A stretch of DNA of 64,000 nt from Martelella alba (GTDB lineage Bacteria > Pseudomonadota > Gammaproteobacteria > Enterobacterales > Enterobacteriaceae), in NCBI RefSeq assembly GCF_005217455.1, contig NZ_SZPQ01000011.1, forward strand, positions 62,001-126,000, in the 5' to 3' direction. The notes below the pieces were generated by a model. It worked only from the letters and a program-made list of their open reading frames with translations. It was not told where the DNA came from and did no database searches. This document shows, piece by piece, positions 8,593 to 17,965 of the stretch (the first letter of the stretch is position 1; every line of letters starts with the position of its first letter). A program made the position numbers and the translations under genes.

Positions 8593-8608
8593 CAGGTAAT
8601 GAAGCCTG
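8593..8608 (+). promoter_or_regulatory. ANTAR-type antiterminator hairpin (P2-like) before amiC
   Basis: CAGGT (8593-8597) pairs with GCCTG (8604-8608) around the hexaloop AATGAA. The loop has A at position 1 and G at position 4, the signature recognised by ANTAR proteins. The 3' arm is part of the terminator stem that starts at 8605, so the two structures exclude each other. A second upstream hairpin (P1) of the same type is not evident. Confidence 0.6.
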
Positions 8609-8641
8609 ATCCTCCCGTAAGGGACGATCAGGTTTTTTTTT
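8605..8641 (+). terminator. leader terminator controlling the amide operon
   Basis: CCTGATC pairs with GATCAGG, then a C-C mismatch, then TCCC pairs with GGGA around a GTAA tetraloop, followed by nine T residues. The last T lies ten bases before the amiC ATG. A strong intrinsic terminator directly before a gene cluster that encodes its own antiterminator (AmiR) is the expected layout for regulated read-through. Confidence 0.88.
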
Positions 8642-8651
8642 GGAGAAAGAC

Positions 8652-9791
8652 ATGCGCCGCAGAATCGATATCGGCATTTTACTGTCCACCGATGGCACCT
8701 ACCGCCATATGGCGGCCAGCGCCCTGTCGGGTACGCTGGATGCCCTGGCGGAAATCAACCAGGAAGACGGCTACGATTTCAAGCTCCAGGCCCGGCATAT
8801 TAATCCCCAGGGCCGGCTGGCGGCCTATGGCGAGGGCGTCGCCACCCTGATTGAGGCCGGCGTCAGGCATATTTTTGGCACGATCACATCGGCCAGCCGC
8901 AAAGAGATCATTCCTGATCTGGAACAGCACAGCGCCCTGTTATGGTACGGCTCGCCTTATGAAGGCTTTGAGAGCAGCGAGCACGTCATTTATCTGGGCG
9001 GTTGTCCCAACCAAACCCTGATACCGTTATTGCGGCTGGCGCTGGAGCATTTCGGCCAGCGGGCGTTTCTAATTGGCTCCAATTATGTCTGGGGCTGGGA
9101 AAGCAATCGTATCGCTCGCGAGGTGGTGACTGTCGCCGGCGGAACAATCACTGGCGAAAAGTACCTGCATCTGGGGCATACCCAGGTGGAGGATGCGGTA
9201 CAAGGCGTGCTGGCCGGCTCACCCTCTTTTGTATTGAATAACCTGGTGGGAGAATCCTCCTATGCGTTTTTACGCCGACTGGATGCTATTTGTCTTGAGC
9301 GGCGTATCGCGTTGCCGGTACTGAGCTGCAATCTTACCGAGGCGGAACTGGATCAATTGGGTGGCATCCGCGCACTCCGGCTGCTGACGTGCGGGCCGTT
9401 TTTCGCAACGGCCGATCCGCTGTTTTGCGCCCGCCAGCAGCGGCGCCATGGTACCCGGCACTATTCCCATTACTATACCGGCGCCTATTTGGCGGTACGG
9501 CTGTTCGCCCGGGCGTTGCAGCAAACCGGCGTGATGGATCCCCAGCAGATTTGCGACGCGTTATACGACAGTGACAATGTCACTTTTATGGGGTCACTGA
9601 AAATCTCCCGCCGCAACAACCATGCCTTTCTTCCTTGTCATATCGCGGAATTACGCGGCGGCGTGCTGGAACTGGTTCACAGCGAAAACCGCTGTCTGGC
9701 GCCCGACCCTTATCTGACCCAGACCGATTTGCGACAACCTGTGTCCGACCGTCTACGGGCCACAGGCCGATCATTGAGGATTATCAAATGA
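8652..9791 (+). CDS. amiC: AmiC-like amide sensor and negative regulator
   Basis: A 379-residue protein of the periplasmic-binding-protein fold (Peripla_BP_5) without a signal peptide, so cytoplasmic. In Pseudomonas AmiC binds small amides and releases AmiR. The sequence runs as in that family: IDIGILLSTDGTYRHM at the N-terminus, GTITSASRKEIIPDLE and the LLWYGSPYEGFESSEHVIYLG segment, then GSNYVWGWESNRIAREV. The start at 8652 is set by GGAGAA six bases upstream; a TTG four codons earlier lies inside the terminator T run. It ends in an ATGA overlap with amiR. It is the first gene after the leader terminator, so the sensor controls its own expression. Confidence 0.9.
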   Translation: MRRRIDIGILLSTDGTYRHMAASALSGTLDALAEINQEDGYDFKLQARHINPQGRLAAYGEGVATLIEAGVRHIFGTITSASRKEIIPDLEQHSALLWYGSPYEGFESSEHVIYLGGCPNQTLIPLLRLALEHFGQRAFLIGSNYVWGWESNRIAREVVTVAGGTITGEKYLHLGHTQVEDAVQGVLAGSPSFVLNNLVGESSYAFLRRLDAICLERRIALPVLSCNLTEAELDQLGGIRALRLLTCGPFFATADPLFCARQQRRHGTRHYSHYYTGAYLAVRLFARALQQTGVMDPQQICDALYDSDNVTFMGSLKISRRNNHAFLPCHIAELRGGVLELVHSENRCLAPDPYLTQTDLRQPVSDRLRATGRSLRIIK

Positions 9792-10381
9792 CCCTGATCC
9801 CGCCGGATTTTGCAACCCACCCGCTGCTGTTGGTGGATTGCGAGGCCAGAAGTCTGGCCGCATTGGAAAAAAGCTTACTTCGCATGGGCGTGCGCTGGCT
9901 GACGGTAGAGCGGGACGCCCCGTTGTCGTCCGATACGCTTAGCGCGGCGCTGGTGGAACTGGAGCACTTTGCCAGTCCGGGTGTGCTGGCGCAATTGAAC
10001 CAGGCCGGGTTGCCCATCGTCGCCCTGACTTCCCATGAGGCGTTGTCGCAGATTCAGCGCGCCATCGACCTGGGCGCCACCGCCTTATTACCCAAGCCCA
10101 TTAATCAGCGGGCGGTTTTTACCACGTTGATGATGGCTGTCGGACTGCGTCGGCAACTGAACGAGGACAGCCGGGATTTGGCGCAATCCCGCCGCCGTCT
10201 GGGATTGACCGGCGAACTGGCGCAGACCCTGGCCGCGTTGATGGTGAGATGGGATATGGACGAACAGCAGGCATATGCCTGGTTGAGAGCGGAATCCATG
10301 CGCACCAACCGGCGAATTGAGGATATCTGTCGGCAGTGGCGGGAGGAGAATCCGTTCGCGCGACGGGGGGAGCGCGGATGA
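9788..10381 (+). CDS. amiR: AmiR-like ANTAR-domain transcription antiterminator
   Basis: A 197-residue RNA-binding regulator. Residues about 1-125 form a pseudo-receiver (LLLVDCEARSLAALEKSL.., GATALLPKPINQRAVFTTL). A coiled-coil linker follows, then the ANTAR three-helix domain near 140-190 with the alternating Leu/Ala pattern LAQTLAALMVRWDMDEQQAYAWLR. In the known system AmiC holds AmiR inactive until an amide binds; free AmiR then stabilises leader hairpins and prevents termination. It overlaps amiC and the next permease gene by four bases each (ATGA). The likely target is the leader at 8593-8641. Confidence 0.9.
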   Translation: MTLIPPDFATHPLLLVDCEARSLAALEKSLLRMGVRWLTVERDAPLSSDTLSAALVELEHFASPGVLAQLNQAGLPIVALTSHEALSQIQRAIDLGATALLPKPINQRAVFTTLMMAVGLRRQLNEDSRDLAQSRRRLGLTGELAQTLAALMVRWDMDEQQAYAWLRAESMRTNRRIEDICRQWREENPFARRGERG

Positions 10382-11226
10382 CCGGCGTGAACACTTTCTG
10401 GCGCCGGCCGGCGGTCTGCCTGTCGGCGGCCTTTATCGGCGTGGTGGTGTTGGCGGCGCTGTTCGCCCCCTGGTGCTCGCCGTTTGATCCCAACGAGCAG
10501 TTTACCGAGGGGTTGAGTATGGATGGCGCGCCCCTGGCCCCTGGCGGCCGGTTCTGGCTTGGTACCGATTTGCTTGGCCGCGATCTGCTGTCCCGGCTGA
10601 TTTACGGCGCCCGTACTTCTTTACTGATCGGCGTGGCGGCCAATGGCCTGGCGGTGGCGATCGGCACACTGGTCGGACTGACGGCCGGATATGTGCAAGG
10701 TCGGCTGGGCGGCGCGCTGATGCGTTTTACCGACCTGATGATGGCGTTTCCGGCGTTGCTGCTGGCGATGACGCTGGCGGCGATCTTCCAGCCCAGTGTC
10801 TGGATCGTCGCCATGGTGATCGCCATGGTCAACTGGGTGCAGATAGCCCGGGTGATCTATGCCGAAACCGCCACGCTCGGCGCCCGTGATTTCGTGGCGG
10901 TGGAACGGACGCTCGGCGCCGGGTCGCTCAGGATCCTTGGCGTCCATTTGTTGCCGCATCTGGCGCCGACCATCCTGGTCTGGTCCACCCTGGGTATTTC
11001 CACCACCGTATTGCTGGAAGCCACCTTGTCGTTTCTTGGTGTCGGCGTACAGCCGCCCACCGCCAGTTGGGGCAATATCATCTTTGAAAGCCAGACGTAT
11101 TTCACATCGGCGCCCTGGCTGGTGTTTTTCCCGGGAGCGGCCATCGTGGCGCTGTCGCTATCGTTCAATTTACTGGGGGACGCGCTACGCGATGCCCTGG
11201 ATCCCACATTGAAAGGACGTTCCTAA
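10378..11226 (+). CDS. ABC transporter permease, DppC/OppC family
   Basis: A 282-residue inner-membrane permease with about six hydrophobic segments and the N-terminal OppC_N region (RRPAVCLSAAFIGVVVLAALFAPW). The EAA loop that contacts the ATPase is seen around residues 185-205 (YAETATLGARDFVAVERTLGAGSLRILGVHLLP). The ATG at 10378 overlaps the amiR stop and follows a G-rich binding site; longer readings extend into amiR. With the next permease it forms the channel of a peptide/nickel-type (class 5) importer. In this operon the cargo is probably an amide or amide-bearing compound, which is inference from amiCR and the formamidase. Confidence 0.9.
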   Translation: MTGVNTFWRRPAVCLSAAFIGVVVLAALFAPWCSPFDPNEQFTEGLSMDGAPLAPGGRFWLGTDLLGRDLLSRLIYGARTSLLIGVAANGLAVAIGTLVGLTAGYVQGRLGGALMRFTDLMMAFPALLLAMTLAAIFQPSVWIVAMVIAMVNWVQIARVIYAETATLGARDFVAVERTLGAGSLRILGVHLLPHLAPTILVWSTLGISTTVLLEATLSFLGVGVQPPTASWGNIIFESQTYFTSAPWLVFFPGAAIVALSLSFNLLGDALRDALDPTLKGRS

Positions 11227-12152
11227 TGCTGCCGTTTCTCAGCCGCCGGCTGGGTCATGCCTTGCTGATCTTGCTGGGCGTGACATTGATAAGCTATTTG
11301 CTGTTGTTCATGCTGCCGGCCGATCCGGCCCGGCAAATCGCCGGACGCAGCGCGACCCCGGAGGTGGTGGCCAGTATCCGTCACCAACTGGGGCTGGATT
11401 TGCCGTTTTACCGGCAATATCTGCGTTACTTGGTCGATTTGCTGCACGGAAATCTGGGCCGTTCGTTTATCCAGCGCAGCGAGGTCAGTGAACTTATTGC
11501 CGCCCGCGTCGGGCCGTCGCTGCAATTGATGGCCGCCGGCATCGTCTGCGAACTGTCAATCGGCATTGTGCTGGGAACGCTGGCGGCGCTAAACCGTAAC
11601 GGTCTGGCCGACCGGATGCTTATGGCGCTGTCTTTTATCGGCGTGTCCGCGCCGCAGTTCATTGCCGCCATGCTGTTTCTTTATCTGTTCGCCGTGATGC
11701 TCAACTGGTTTCCCATGGGCGGCTATGGCGGCTTCAGCCATCTGGCGCTACCGGCGTTGACCTTGGGTATCCTCGGCAGCGGCTGGTATTCGCGCATGCT
11801 GCGTTCATCCATGATTGAGGTATTGCATCAGGATTTTATCCGCACAGCCCGGGCCAAGGGACTCAGTCGGGCGAGGGTGGTCGTGCGGCATGTCCTGCCG
11901 AACGCCGTGCTGCCGTTGATACCCATGATGGGTATCGATATCGGCGTCTTTCTCGGCGGGCTGGTGGTGGTGGAGTCGGTGTTCGGCTGGCCGGGTATCG
12001 GCCAGTTGGCCTGGCAGGCCATTCAGCAAGTGGACATACCGGTCATTGTGGGGGTGACCACCGTCTCGGCGGTGGCCATTGTGTTGGGGAATTTGCTGGC
12101 GGATTTGCTTTTGCCGTGGGTCGATCCTCGCATCGATATAAAAAAACAGTAA
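11226..12152 (+). CDS. ABC transporter permease, DppB/OppB family
   Basis: A 308-residue inner-membrane permease. It begins LPFLSRRLGHALLILLGVTLISYLLLFMLPADPAR as DppB proteins do and carries the family EAA loop (SSMIEVLHQDFIRTARAKGLSRARVVVRHVLPNAVLP, near residues 195-230). About six membrane segments are visible. The ATG overlaps the TAA of the previous gene by one base. B after C is the reverse of the usual dppBC order, but both partners are complete. Confidence 0.9.
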   Translation: MLPFLSRRLGHALLILLGVTLISYLLLFMLPADPARQIAGRSATPEVVASIRHQLGLDLPFYRQYLRYLVDLLHGNLGRSFIQRSEVSELIAARVGPSLQLMAAGIVCELSIGIVLGTLAALNRNGLADRMLMALSFIGVSAPQFIAAMLFLYLFAVMLNWFPMGGYGGFSHLALPALTLGILGSGWYSRMLRSSMIEVLHQDFIRTARAKGLSRARVVVRHVLPNAVLPLIPMMGIDIGVFLGGLVVVESVFGWPGIGQLAWQAIQQVDIPVIVGVTTVSAVAIVLGNLLADLLLPWVDPRIDIKKQ

Positions 12153-12165
12153 CAGGAGCAAGGTA

Positions 12166-13775
12166 ATGAAAAAATGTTTGCTTATGCTGGCCCTGGCGGC
12201 TGCGCTGTATGCCGGCGGCGGCCAGGCGGAGGAGGCCAAAGACGGCGGCGAGGCGGTGGTGACCTATCAAAACGACGTCGCCACGCTGGACCCGGCCATC
12301 GGCTATGATTGGCAGAACTGGTCGATGATCAAAAGCTTGTTCGATGGCTTGATGGATTACAAACCGGGCACCACGGAACTGGTGAAGGATTTGGCGCAGG
12401 ACTATAGCGTCTCCGATGATGGCCGGGTGTATACCTTTACCTTGCGCAAGGGCGTGACATTTCATAATGGCCGCGCGCTGACCGCCGATGACGTGAAATA
12501 TTCGCTGGAGCGCACGGTCAACCCGAAAACCCAAAGCCCCGGCGCCGGTTTTTTCAGCGCCATCGTCGGGTACGACGATGTGGCCGCCGGTAAAACCGAT
12601 CGTCTGAGCGGTATAACGGTGGTGGATCCGTCAACGGTGAAAATCACCCTCAAAGAACCCAATGCCACCTTTTTGCATGTGCTGGCGCTAAACTTCGCAT
12701 CGGTTGTGCCCAAGGAGGAAGTGGCGAAGTGGGGAGCGGATTTTGGCAAACATCCGGTGGGCACCGGCGCGTTCGAACTGAGCGAATGGAAGCTGGGCCA
12801 GGAACTGGTGTTCAAAAAAAATCCGCACTACTACAAGGCGGCGTTCCCCATCTGGACGCCATCCGTTTTGAAATCGGTCAGGACCCGTCGGTGGCCTTGC
12901 TCAGGCTGGAGAAGGGCGAAGTGGATATTGCCGGCGACGGCGTGCCGCCAGCCCGTTTCTTACAATTCCGGCATGATCCGAAATACGCCGGGTTGATGGT
13001 GGCGGGCGATCAATTGCAAACCGGCTATGTCACCATGAAAACCACACTGCCCCCTTTTGATAATCTCAACGTGCGCCAGGCGGTGAATATGGCTATCAAC
13101 AAAGACCGGATCGTGCGAATCATTAACGGCCGCGCCGCGCCCGCCAATCAGCCGCTACCACCCGCCATGCCTGGCTACGACCCAAGCTACCAGGGGTTTG
13201 CCTATGACCCCGCCAAGGCCCGGCAATTGCTGGCCGAAGCCGGATTTCCCACGGGGTTCGCCACCGAGCTGTATGTTATGAATACCGATCCGCAACCGCG
13301 TATCGCTCAGTCCATTCAACAGGATTTGGCGCAAGTGGGTATTCGCGTGGCCATTAAATCGCTGGCGCAGGCCAATGTGATCGCCGCCGGCGGTTCGGCG
13401 GATCAGGCGCCCATGGTCTGGTCCGGCGGCATGGCCTGGATTGCCGATTTCCCGGATCCGTCCAACTTCTACGGCCCGATCCTCGGTTGCATGGGGGCGG
13501 TCGATGGTGGTTGGAACTGGTCGCGTTACTGCAATAAGACGTTGGATGCCGAAGCGGCCAAGGCCGACGCCATGACCCGTGAGCAAGATCAGGGGGCTCG
13601 GGTCGCCCAGTGGCGGAAGATCTTTATCGCGGCCATGAACGACGCGCCCTGGGTGCCGATTTTCAATGAAAAACGGTTCACCGTGCACTCGGCGCGCATG
13701 GGCGGGGCGGATGCCCTGTATGTGGATCCGGTGCATGTGCCGGTTAATTACGATGCCATCTGGATAAAGTCATGA
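12166..13775 (+). pseudogene. frameshifted DppA/OppA-family substrate-binding protein
   Basis: The gene would encode a periplasmic solute-binding protein (SBP_bac_5) of about 536 residues, the usual size. The first frame gives a signal peptide (MKKCLLMLALAAALYAGGGQA) and 224 good residues ending NPHYYK. After that the family sequence continues only in the next frame, as GGVPHLDAIRFEIGQDPS, to the stop at 13775. The simplest repair is one extra G at AAGG (12835-12838), restoring the NPxYYKGG.PxLD motif common in the family. The shift truncates the first reading at 12996. Either the importer has lost its binding protein recently or this is a sequencing error. All neighbouring operon genes are intact. 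Confidence 0.85.
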
Positions 13776-13828
13776 TGACGACCGGCATGGCCGACACGGG
13801 CCGAGCCAGGGAGTAACGGGAGAAAGTT

Positions 13829-14776
13829 ATGTGTCAGCATTGTCTGGTGAAAACCCTTCATCACGCCCAGCATCATTTCGGCTGGGATAATGCCCTGGCG
13901 CCGGCCGTTCGGGTGGCGCCGGGGGAAATACTGGAGTTTCATTGCCTGGATTCCGGTAACGGCCATTTTACCGCGCAATCCAGGGCGGCCGATGTTTCGG
14001 GCCTGCCGTTCGACCGGATAAACCCGGTTAACGGACCGGTCTATGTGGAGGGCGCCCAGCCGGGGGATATCCTCAAGGTGACTCTCGATGAGTTTCGGCC
14101 AAGCGGTTTCGGCTGGACGGCGGTGATCCCCGGTTTCGGCCTGCTGGCGGACCAGTTTGCCGCGCCCGCGCTGGCGTTGTGGCGTTATGACAGGCATAGC
14201 ATGGCGCCTTGCGCCTTCGGTGAATACGGTAAAGTACCGTTAAAACCCTTCGCCGGCACCATCGGCGTGGCGCCGGCCGCGCCCGGTCGGCATTCCGTGG
14301 TGCCGCCGCGCCGGGTGGGCGGTAATCTGGATATCCGCGATCTCACTGCCGGGTGTACGCTGTATCTGCCGGTGGAGACGGCGGGGGCGCTCTTTTCCAT
14401 CGGCGATACCCATGCCGCCCAAGGGGACGGCGAGGTGTGCGGTACCGCCATAGAAAGCGCCATGGACGTGGTATTACGCCTGGATCTCATTAAAAACACC
14501 CCGCTGGCCGCGCCGCGTTTCAGTACCCCCGGTCCGGTGTCCCGCCATCTGGACGGGGCCGGTTACGAGGTTTTCACCGGCATCGGCGATGACTTGATGA
14601 TCGCGGCCCGCGACGCGCTGCGCCATACCATTGATTGGTTGTGCCGGGAAGAGGGAATGGGGGCCGAAGACGCCTATATGCTCTGTTCGGTATGCGGTGA
14701 TCTGCGCATCAGCGAAATCGTCGACGCGCCAAATTGGGTGGTGTCGTTTTATTTTCCCAAAACGGTGTTGGCGTGA
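13829..14776 (+). CDS. fmdA: formamidase/acetamidase family hydrolase
   Basis: A 315-residue FmdA/AmdA-family enzyme that hydrolyses formamide or short amides to ammonia and the acid in the cytoplasm. Recognisable segments are VRVAPGEILEFHCLDSGNG near the start, NPVNGPVYVEGAQPGDIL (about 65-85), GVAPAAPGR, PPRRVGGNLDIRDLTAGCTLYLPV and ALFSIGDTHAAQGDGEVCGTAIE, the conserved core. It stands inside the ABC transporter operon, just after the binding-protein gene. This links transport of an amide to its hydrolysis and to the AmiC/AmiR sensor. It is not related to the AmiE aliphatic amidase of the Pseudomonas operon, so the same regulator pair is used with a different enzyme. Confidence 0.92.
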   Translation: MCQHCLVKTLHHAQHHFGWDNALAPAVRVAPGEILEFHCLDSGNGHFTAQSRAADVSGLPFDRINPVNGPVYVEGAQPGDILKVTLDEFRPSGFGWTAVIPGFGLLADQFAAPALALWRYDRHSMAPCAFGEYGKVPLKPFAGTIGVAPAAPGRHSVVPPRRVGGNLDIRDLTAGCTLYLPVETAGALFSIGDTHAAQGDGEVCGTAIESAMDVVLRLDLIKNTPLAAPRFSTPGPVSRHLDGAGYEVFTGIGDDLMIAARDALRHTIDWLCREEGMGAEDAYMLCSVCGDLRISEIVDAPNWVVSFYFPKTVLA

Positions 14777-14785
14777 GGAAGGACG

Positions 14786-16516
14786 ATGCAAACAGCCAGT
14801 GAATCGCCGGTGCTCTCCGTTGAACGGTTAACTATCGCATTCGGCGCGCGCCGGGTGGTGGACGATGTCAGTTTCGCGTTGCTGCCCGGACAAACCCTGT
14901 GTATCGCTGGCGAATCGGGCAGCGGCAAGTCAATGACGTCGCTCGCCATCATGGGGTTGCTGCCCGATGGCGCGGTGGTGCCTGGCGGCGCCATTGTGTT
15001 CGACAACCGGGATCTGCTGGAGCTGGGCGAAGGCGACATGCGGCAATTGCGCGGCAAACGGATGGGGATGATCTTCCAAGAGCCGATGACATCGCTGAAT
15101 CCACTGATGACCGTGGAGCAGCAATTGGCCGAAACCTTGCGCCGCCATGAACGTTTGACGAGGACCGAGATTCGGCGTCGTATCCTGTCCATGCTGGACG
15201 CGGTCAAGCTGCCCCAGGTGGAAAAACGCCTGGCGCAATATCCCCATGAGTTGTCGGGCGGGATGCGCCAGCGGATCATGATTGCCATGGCGATGCTCTG
15301 CCAGCCGGAAATCCTGATAGCCGACGAGCCGACCACCGCGCTGGATGTGACGATTCAGGCGCAGATCTTGCAACTCATGCGCGAACTGCAACGGGATTTC
15401 GCCACCAGTTTGCTGCTGATCACCCATGACATGGGGGTGGTGGCCGAAATGGCGGATGAAGTGGTGGTGATGCGGCAAGGGCGGGTGGAAGAACAACTGC
15501 CCGCCCCGCAACTGTTTAGCGCGCCGCGGGCGGATTATACCCGACGGTTGCTGGCGGCGGTGCCGGTGTTGGGCGCCGCGCCGCCACTGGCGCCGGTTAC
15601 GGCGGATAAACCCTTGTTGTCGGTTCGGGAATTGACGGTCCGTTTTCCGGTGCGCGGCCCGGCGTTCCGGCCAAAACGGCAAGTGCACGCGGTGGAGAAC
15701 GTCAGCTTCGATCTGTTCCCTGGCGAAACCCTCGGTTTGGTGGGCGAAAGCGGCTGCGGTAAATCCACCACCGGCAAGGCCTTGTTGAATATGATCCCTT
15801 TCAACGGCAGCGCCCGGCTGGATGGACGGGAATTGAACGGGCTGCGCGGCGCCGGTCTACGCGAGGTGCGCCGCGATATCCAGATGGTGTTCCAAGATCC
15901 TTATGCGGCGCTCAACAGCCGTAAGACCCTTTTCGAGTTGGTGGGCGAGCCGTTGCTATTATATGAGCGGCTGGGCGAGACGGCCCGCCGGGAACGGACG
16001 GCGGAACTGTTGGCGCAGGTGGGGCTGACCGCCGACGCGCTAACGCGCTATCCCCATCAGTTTTCCGGCGGCCAGCGGCAACGCATCTGTATCGCCCGAG
16101 CCCTGGCTCTGAACCCCAAGGTCATTATCGCCGACGAATCGGTATCGGCGCTGGACGTTTCGGTACAGGCGCAAGTGCTGGAACTGCTGGAAGGGTTGCG
16201 TGAACGCTATGGCCTGAGCTATCTGTTTATTTCCCATGATATGGCGGTGGTGGAGCGGATCTGTCATCGCGTGGCGGTCATGTTCTGTGGCCAAATCGTT
16301 GAAATCGGGCCGCGGGATCAGGTATTGCATTATCCCCGTCATCCCTACACCCGGCGGCTGCTCAGCGCGGTGCCGTCCCTGGATGTGAGCCGTAAACGGG
16401 ATTTTCGCCCGCTTCTGGCGGATATGGAGCGGCCCGACCCCATAAAGCCCGCCGGTTACCGCAGCCCGCCGCAGCGATTTCATGATTATGGCGGCGGCCA
16501 TCTGGCGGCTTGCTAG
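14786..16516 (+). CDS. fused double-ATPase of a peptide-type ABC importer (DppD-DppF fusion)
   Basis: A 576-residue protein with two complete ABC domains, as in GsiA and YejF. Domain 1 has Walker A GESGSGKS (residues 42-49), signature LSGGMRQR and Walker B ILIADEPTTALD. Domain 2 begins near residue 273 with Walker A GESGCGKS, signature FSGGQRQR and VIIADESVSALD. An oligopeptide-type C-terminal extension follows each domain (HPYTRRLLSAVPSLD). It energises the two permeases upstream. It is the last gene of the operon: ten bases separate it from fmdA, and the convergent sensor-kinase gene ends 25 bases downstream. Confidence 0.93.
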   Translation: MQTASESPVLSVERLTIAFGARRVVDDVSFALLPGQTLCIAGESGSGKSMTSLAIMGLLPDGAVVPGGAIVFDNRDLLELGEGDMRQLRGKRMGMIFQEPMTSLNPLMTVEQQLAETLRRHERLTRTEIRRRILSMLDAVKLPQVEKRLAQYPHELSGGMRQRIMIAMAMLCQPEILIADEPTTALDVTIQAQILQLMRELQRDFATSLLLITHDMGVVAEMADEVVVMRQGRVEEQLPAPQLFSAPRADYTRRLLAAVPVLGAAPPLAPVTADKPLLSVRELTVRFPVRGPAFRPKRQVHAVENVSFDLFPGETLGLVGESGCGKSTTGKALLNMIPFNGSARLDGRELNGLRGAGLREVRRDIQMVFQDPYAALNSRKTLFELVGEPLLLYERLGETARRERTAELLAQVGLTADALTRYPHQFSGGQRQRICIARALALNPKVIIADESVSALDVSVQAQVLELLEGLRERYGLSYLFISHDMAVVERICHRVAVMFCGQIVEIGPRDQVLHYPRHPYTRRLLSAVPSLDVSRKRDFRPLLADMERPDPIKPAGYRSPPQRFHDYGGGHLAAC

Positions 16517-16540
16517 CGGCGGCGAGGGTGACAAAGCGGC

Positions 16541-17965
16541 TCAGGCGGCCCGGTCCGTGGGCGTCTCGTCGGGAAAAAACAGGCTAAAGCGGATTTCCCC
16601 CTCAGGGCTGCAAACGACGGCGGCGCTGCCCCGGTGCAGTTGCATAATGGCCCGCACGATAGACAAACCCAGGCCGCTGGCGTTGCCGCTGCTGGTACGG
16701 GCAGCGTCGACGCGGTAAAAACGATCGAACAGTTTGTCGAGATGTCGGGCCGGGATCGGCGGACCGCGGTTGATCACTTCGATGAGCAACCCGTTATTCC
16801 GGCGCCGCCCTTCCAGCACAATGGCGCTATCGGCGTCGGCATACCGGACGGCATTATCCACCAAATTGCTCAGCGCTCTGCGCAGCAGCATGGCGTCGGC
16901 CCGAACCGTCCCCTCGCCCCGGCAGGTCAGGGTCAGCCCCCGTTCCTCGGCCAATCCCTCGAAATAATCAGCGACCCGCTGCAACTCCGCCATCAGCGGC
17001 AGCGGTGTCGGCGCGATAGCGGATTGCGCCTCGCCGGCCCGCGCCAAAAACAGGATATTCTCCACCATGCGGGAAATCCGCTCCAGTTCTTCACTGATTC
17101 GCACCAGCACGCTTTCATATTCCTGGGCGGGGCGGCGTTGATACAGCGCCACCTGGCAATGTCCCATCAGGGCGTTAACCGGGGTGCGGATATCATGTGC
17201 CAAATCGGCGGAGAACCGGCTAAGCCGCTGATATCCGTCCGCCAGCCGATCCAGCATGGCGTTAAATGACCGGATCACCTGGTGCAGCTCAGGGGGGGCG
17301 CCTTGCTCGGTCAGCCGGGTATTCAACGTGGCGGGATGGATGCCTTCCGCCTGCGCCGCCATGCGCCGTAGCGGCCGGAGCCCGCGGCGCAACACGCCAT
17401 ACCCCATTAAGGCTATCAGGCAAAACGCGCCGATCACGGTTTCGATAATCCTGTTGCGGTATTGGGCCAACATCCGGGTTTCGTTGACCATCACGTGGCC
17501 GGCGGTAATTCGAATCGGCAGCTGACCATCAATATCGGCCCAGGCCGTCACGAAACGGATGGGCACGCCCTCGGGCGTACGGGCGGCGTGTACGGCGTCA
17601 AGGGTCAGCGGCATGCCGTTACGCACCGCCGTTACCGGCGGCAATACGTACCGGCCGGGATTGACGTTAATGAGCGGCGCCTGGCCGGGGCGTTGAAAAA
17701 TCAGGATATCCCGCTCGTTGCCCAGCATATTTTCAAACAGGTGCGGATTGTCGCTGAGCAAGGCAATGGGAAACTGATTGCCCAGCAGGCCGCGAAAATA
17801 CGCCACCCGCCCAGAGGTCTGGATCGCCGCCTGATGACGCAGGGAGCGGGCCATATCGCCGTAAAGATAAAATCCGACAGCGCTTATCACCAGGGCGGCC
17901 AGGATGGCGAACAACAGCGTCAGACGCGCGGTCAGGGAGAGGGAAGACAATGACGGGTTTTTCAT
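16541..17965 (-). CDS. heavy-metal/HprS-type sensor histidine kinase
   Basis: A 474-residue membrane kinase of the CusS/HprS (YedV) class. Membrane segments lie at about 12-34 and 171-192 around a 135-residue periplasmic sensor. HAMP follows (about 193-245), then the phospho-acceptor His257 in [18 protein letters not shown]. The ATPase boxes are N ([16 protein letters not shown]), G1 and G2 ([20 protein letters not shown]). The ATG overlaps the end of the response-regulator gene by four bases, so the two form an operon. Divergent genes encode a cytochrome b and a YedY-type molybdoenzyme; in E. coli HprRS stands next to msrPQ. The signal could be oxidative stress or copper. Confidence 0.9.
   Translation of the reverse strand: MKNPSLSSLSLTARLTLLFAILAALVISAVGFYLYGDMARSLRHQAAIQTSGRVAYFRGLLGNQFPIALLSDNPHLFENMLGNERDILIFQRPGQAPLINVNPGRYVLPPVTAVRNGMPLTLDAVHAARTPEGVPIRFVTAWADIDGQLPIRITAGHVMVNETRMLAQYRNRIIETVIGAFCLIALMGYGVLRRGLRPLRRMAAQAEGIHPATLNTRLTEQGAPPELHQVIRSFNAMLDRLADGYQRLSRFSADLAHDIRTPVNALMGHCQVALYQRRPAQEYESVLVRISEELERISRMVENILFLARAGEAQSAIAPTPLPLMAELQRVADYFEGLAEERGLTLTCRGEGTVRADAMLLRRALSNLVDNAVRYADADSAIVLEGRRRNNGLLIEVINRGPPIPARHLDKLFDRFYRVDAARTSSGNASGLGLSIVRAIMQLHRGSAAVVCSPEGEIRFSLFFPDETPTDRAA

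Noticed and set aside
12800..12840. Programmed -1 frameshift at the A8 run in the dppA-like gene
   Set aside because: The run fits a slippery heptamer, but the conserved residues NPHYYK after it are still in the first frame, so the shift must lie further downstream.
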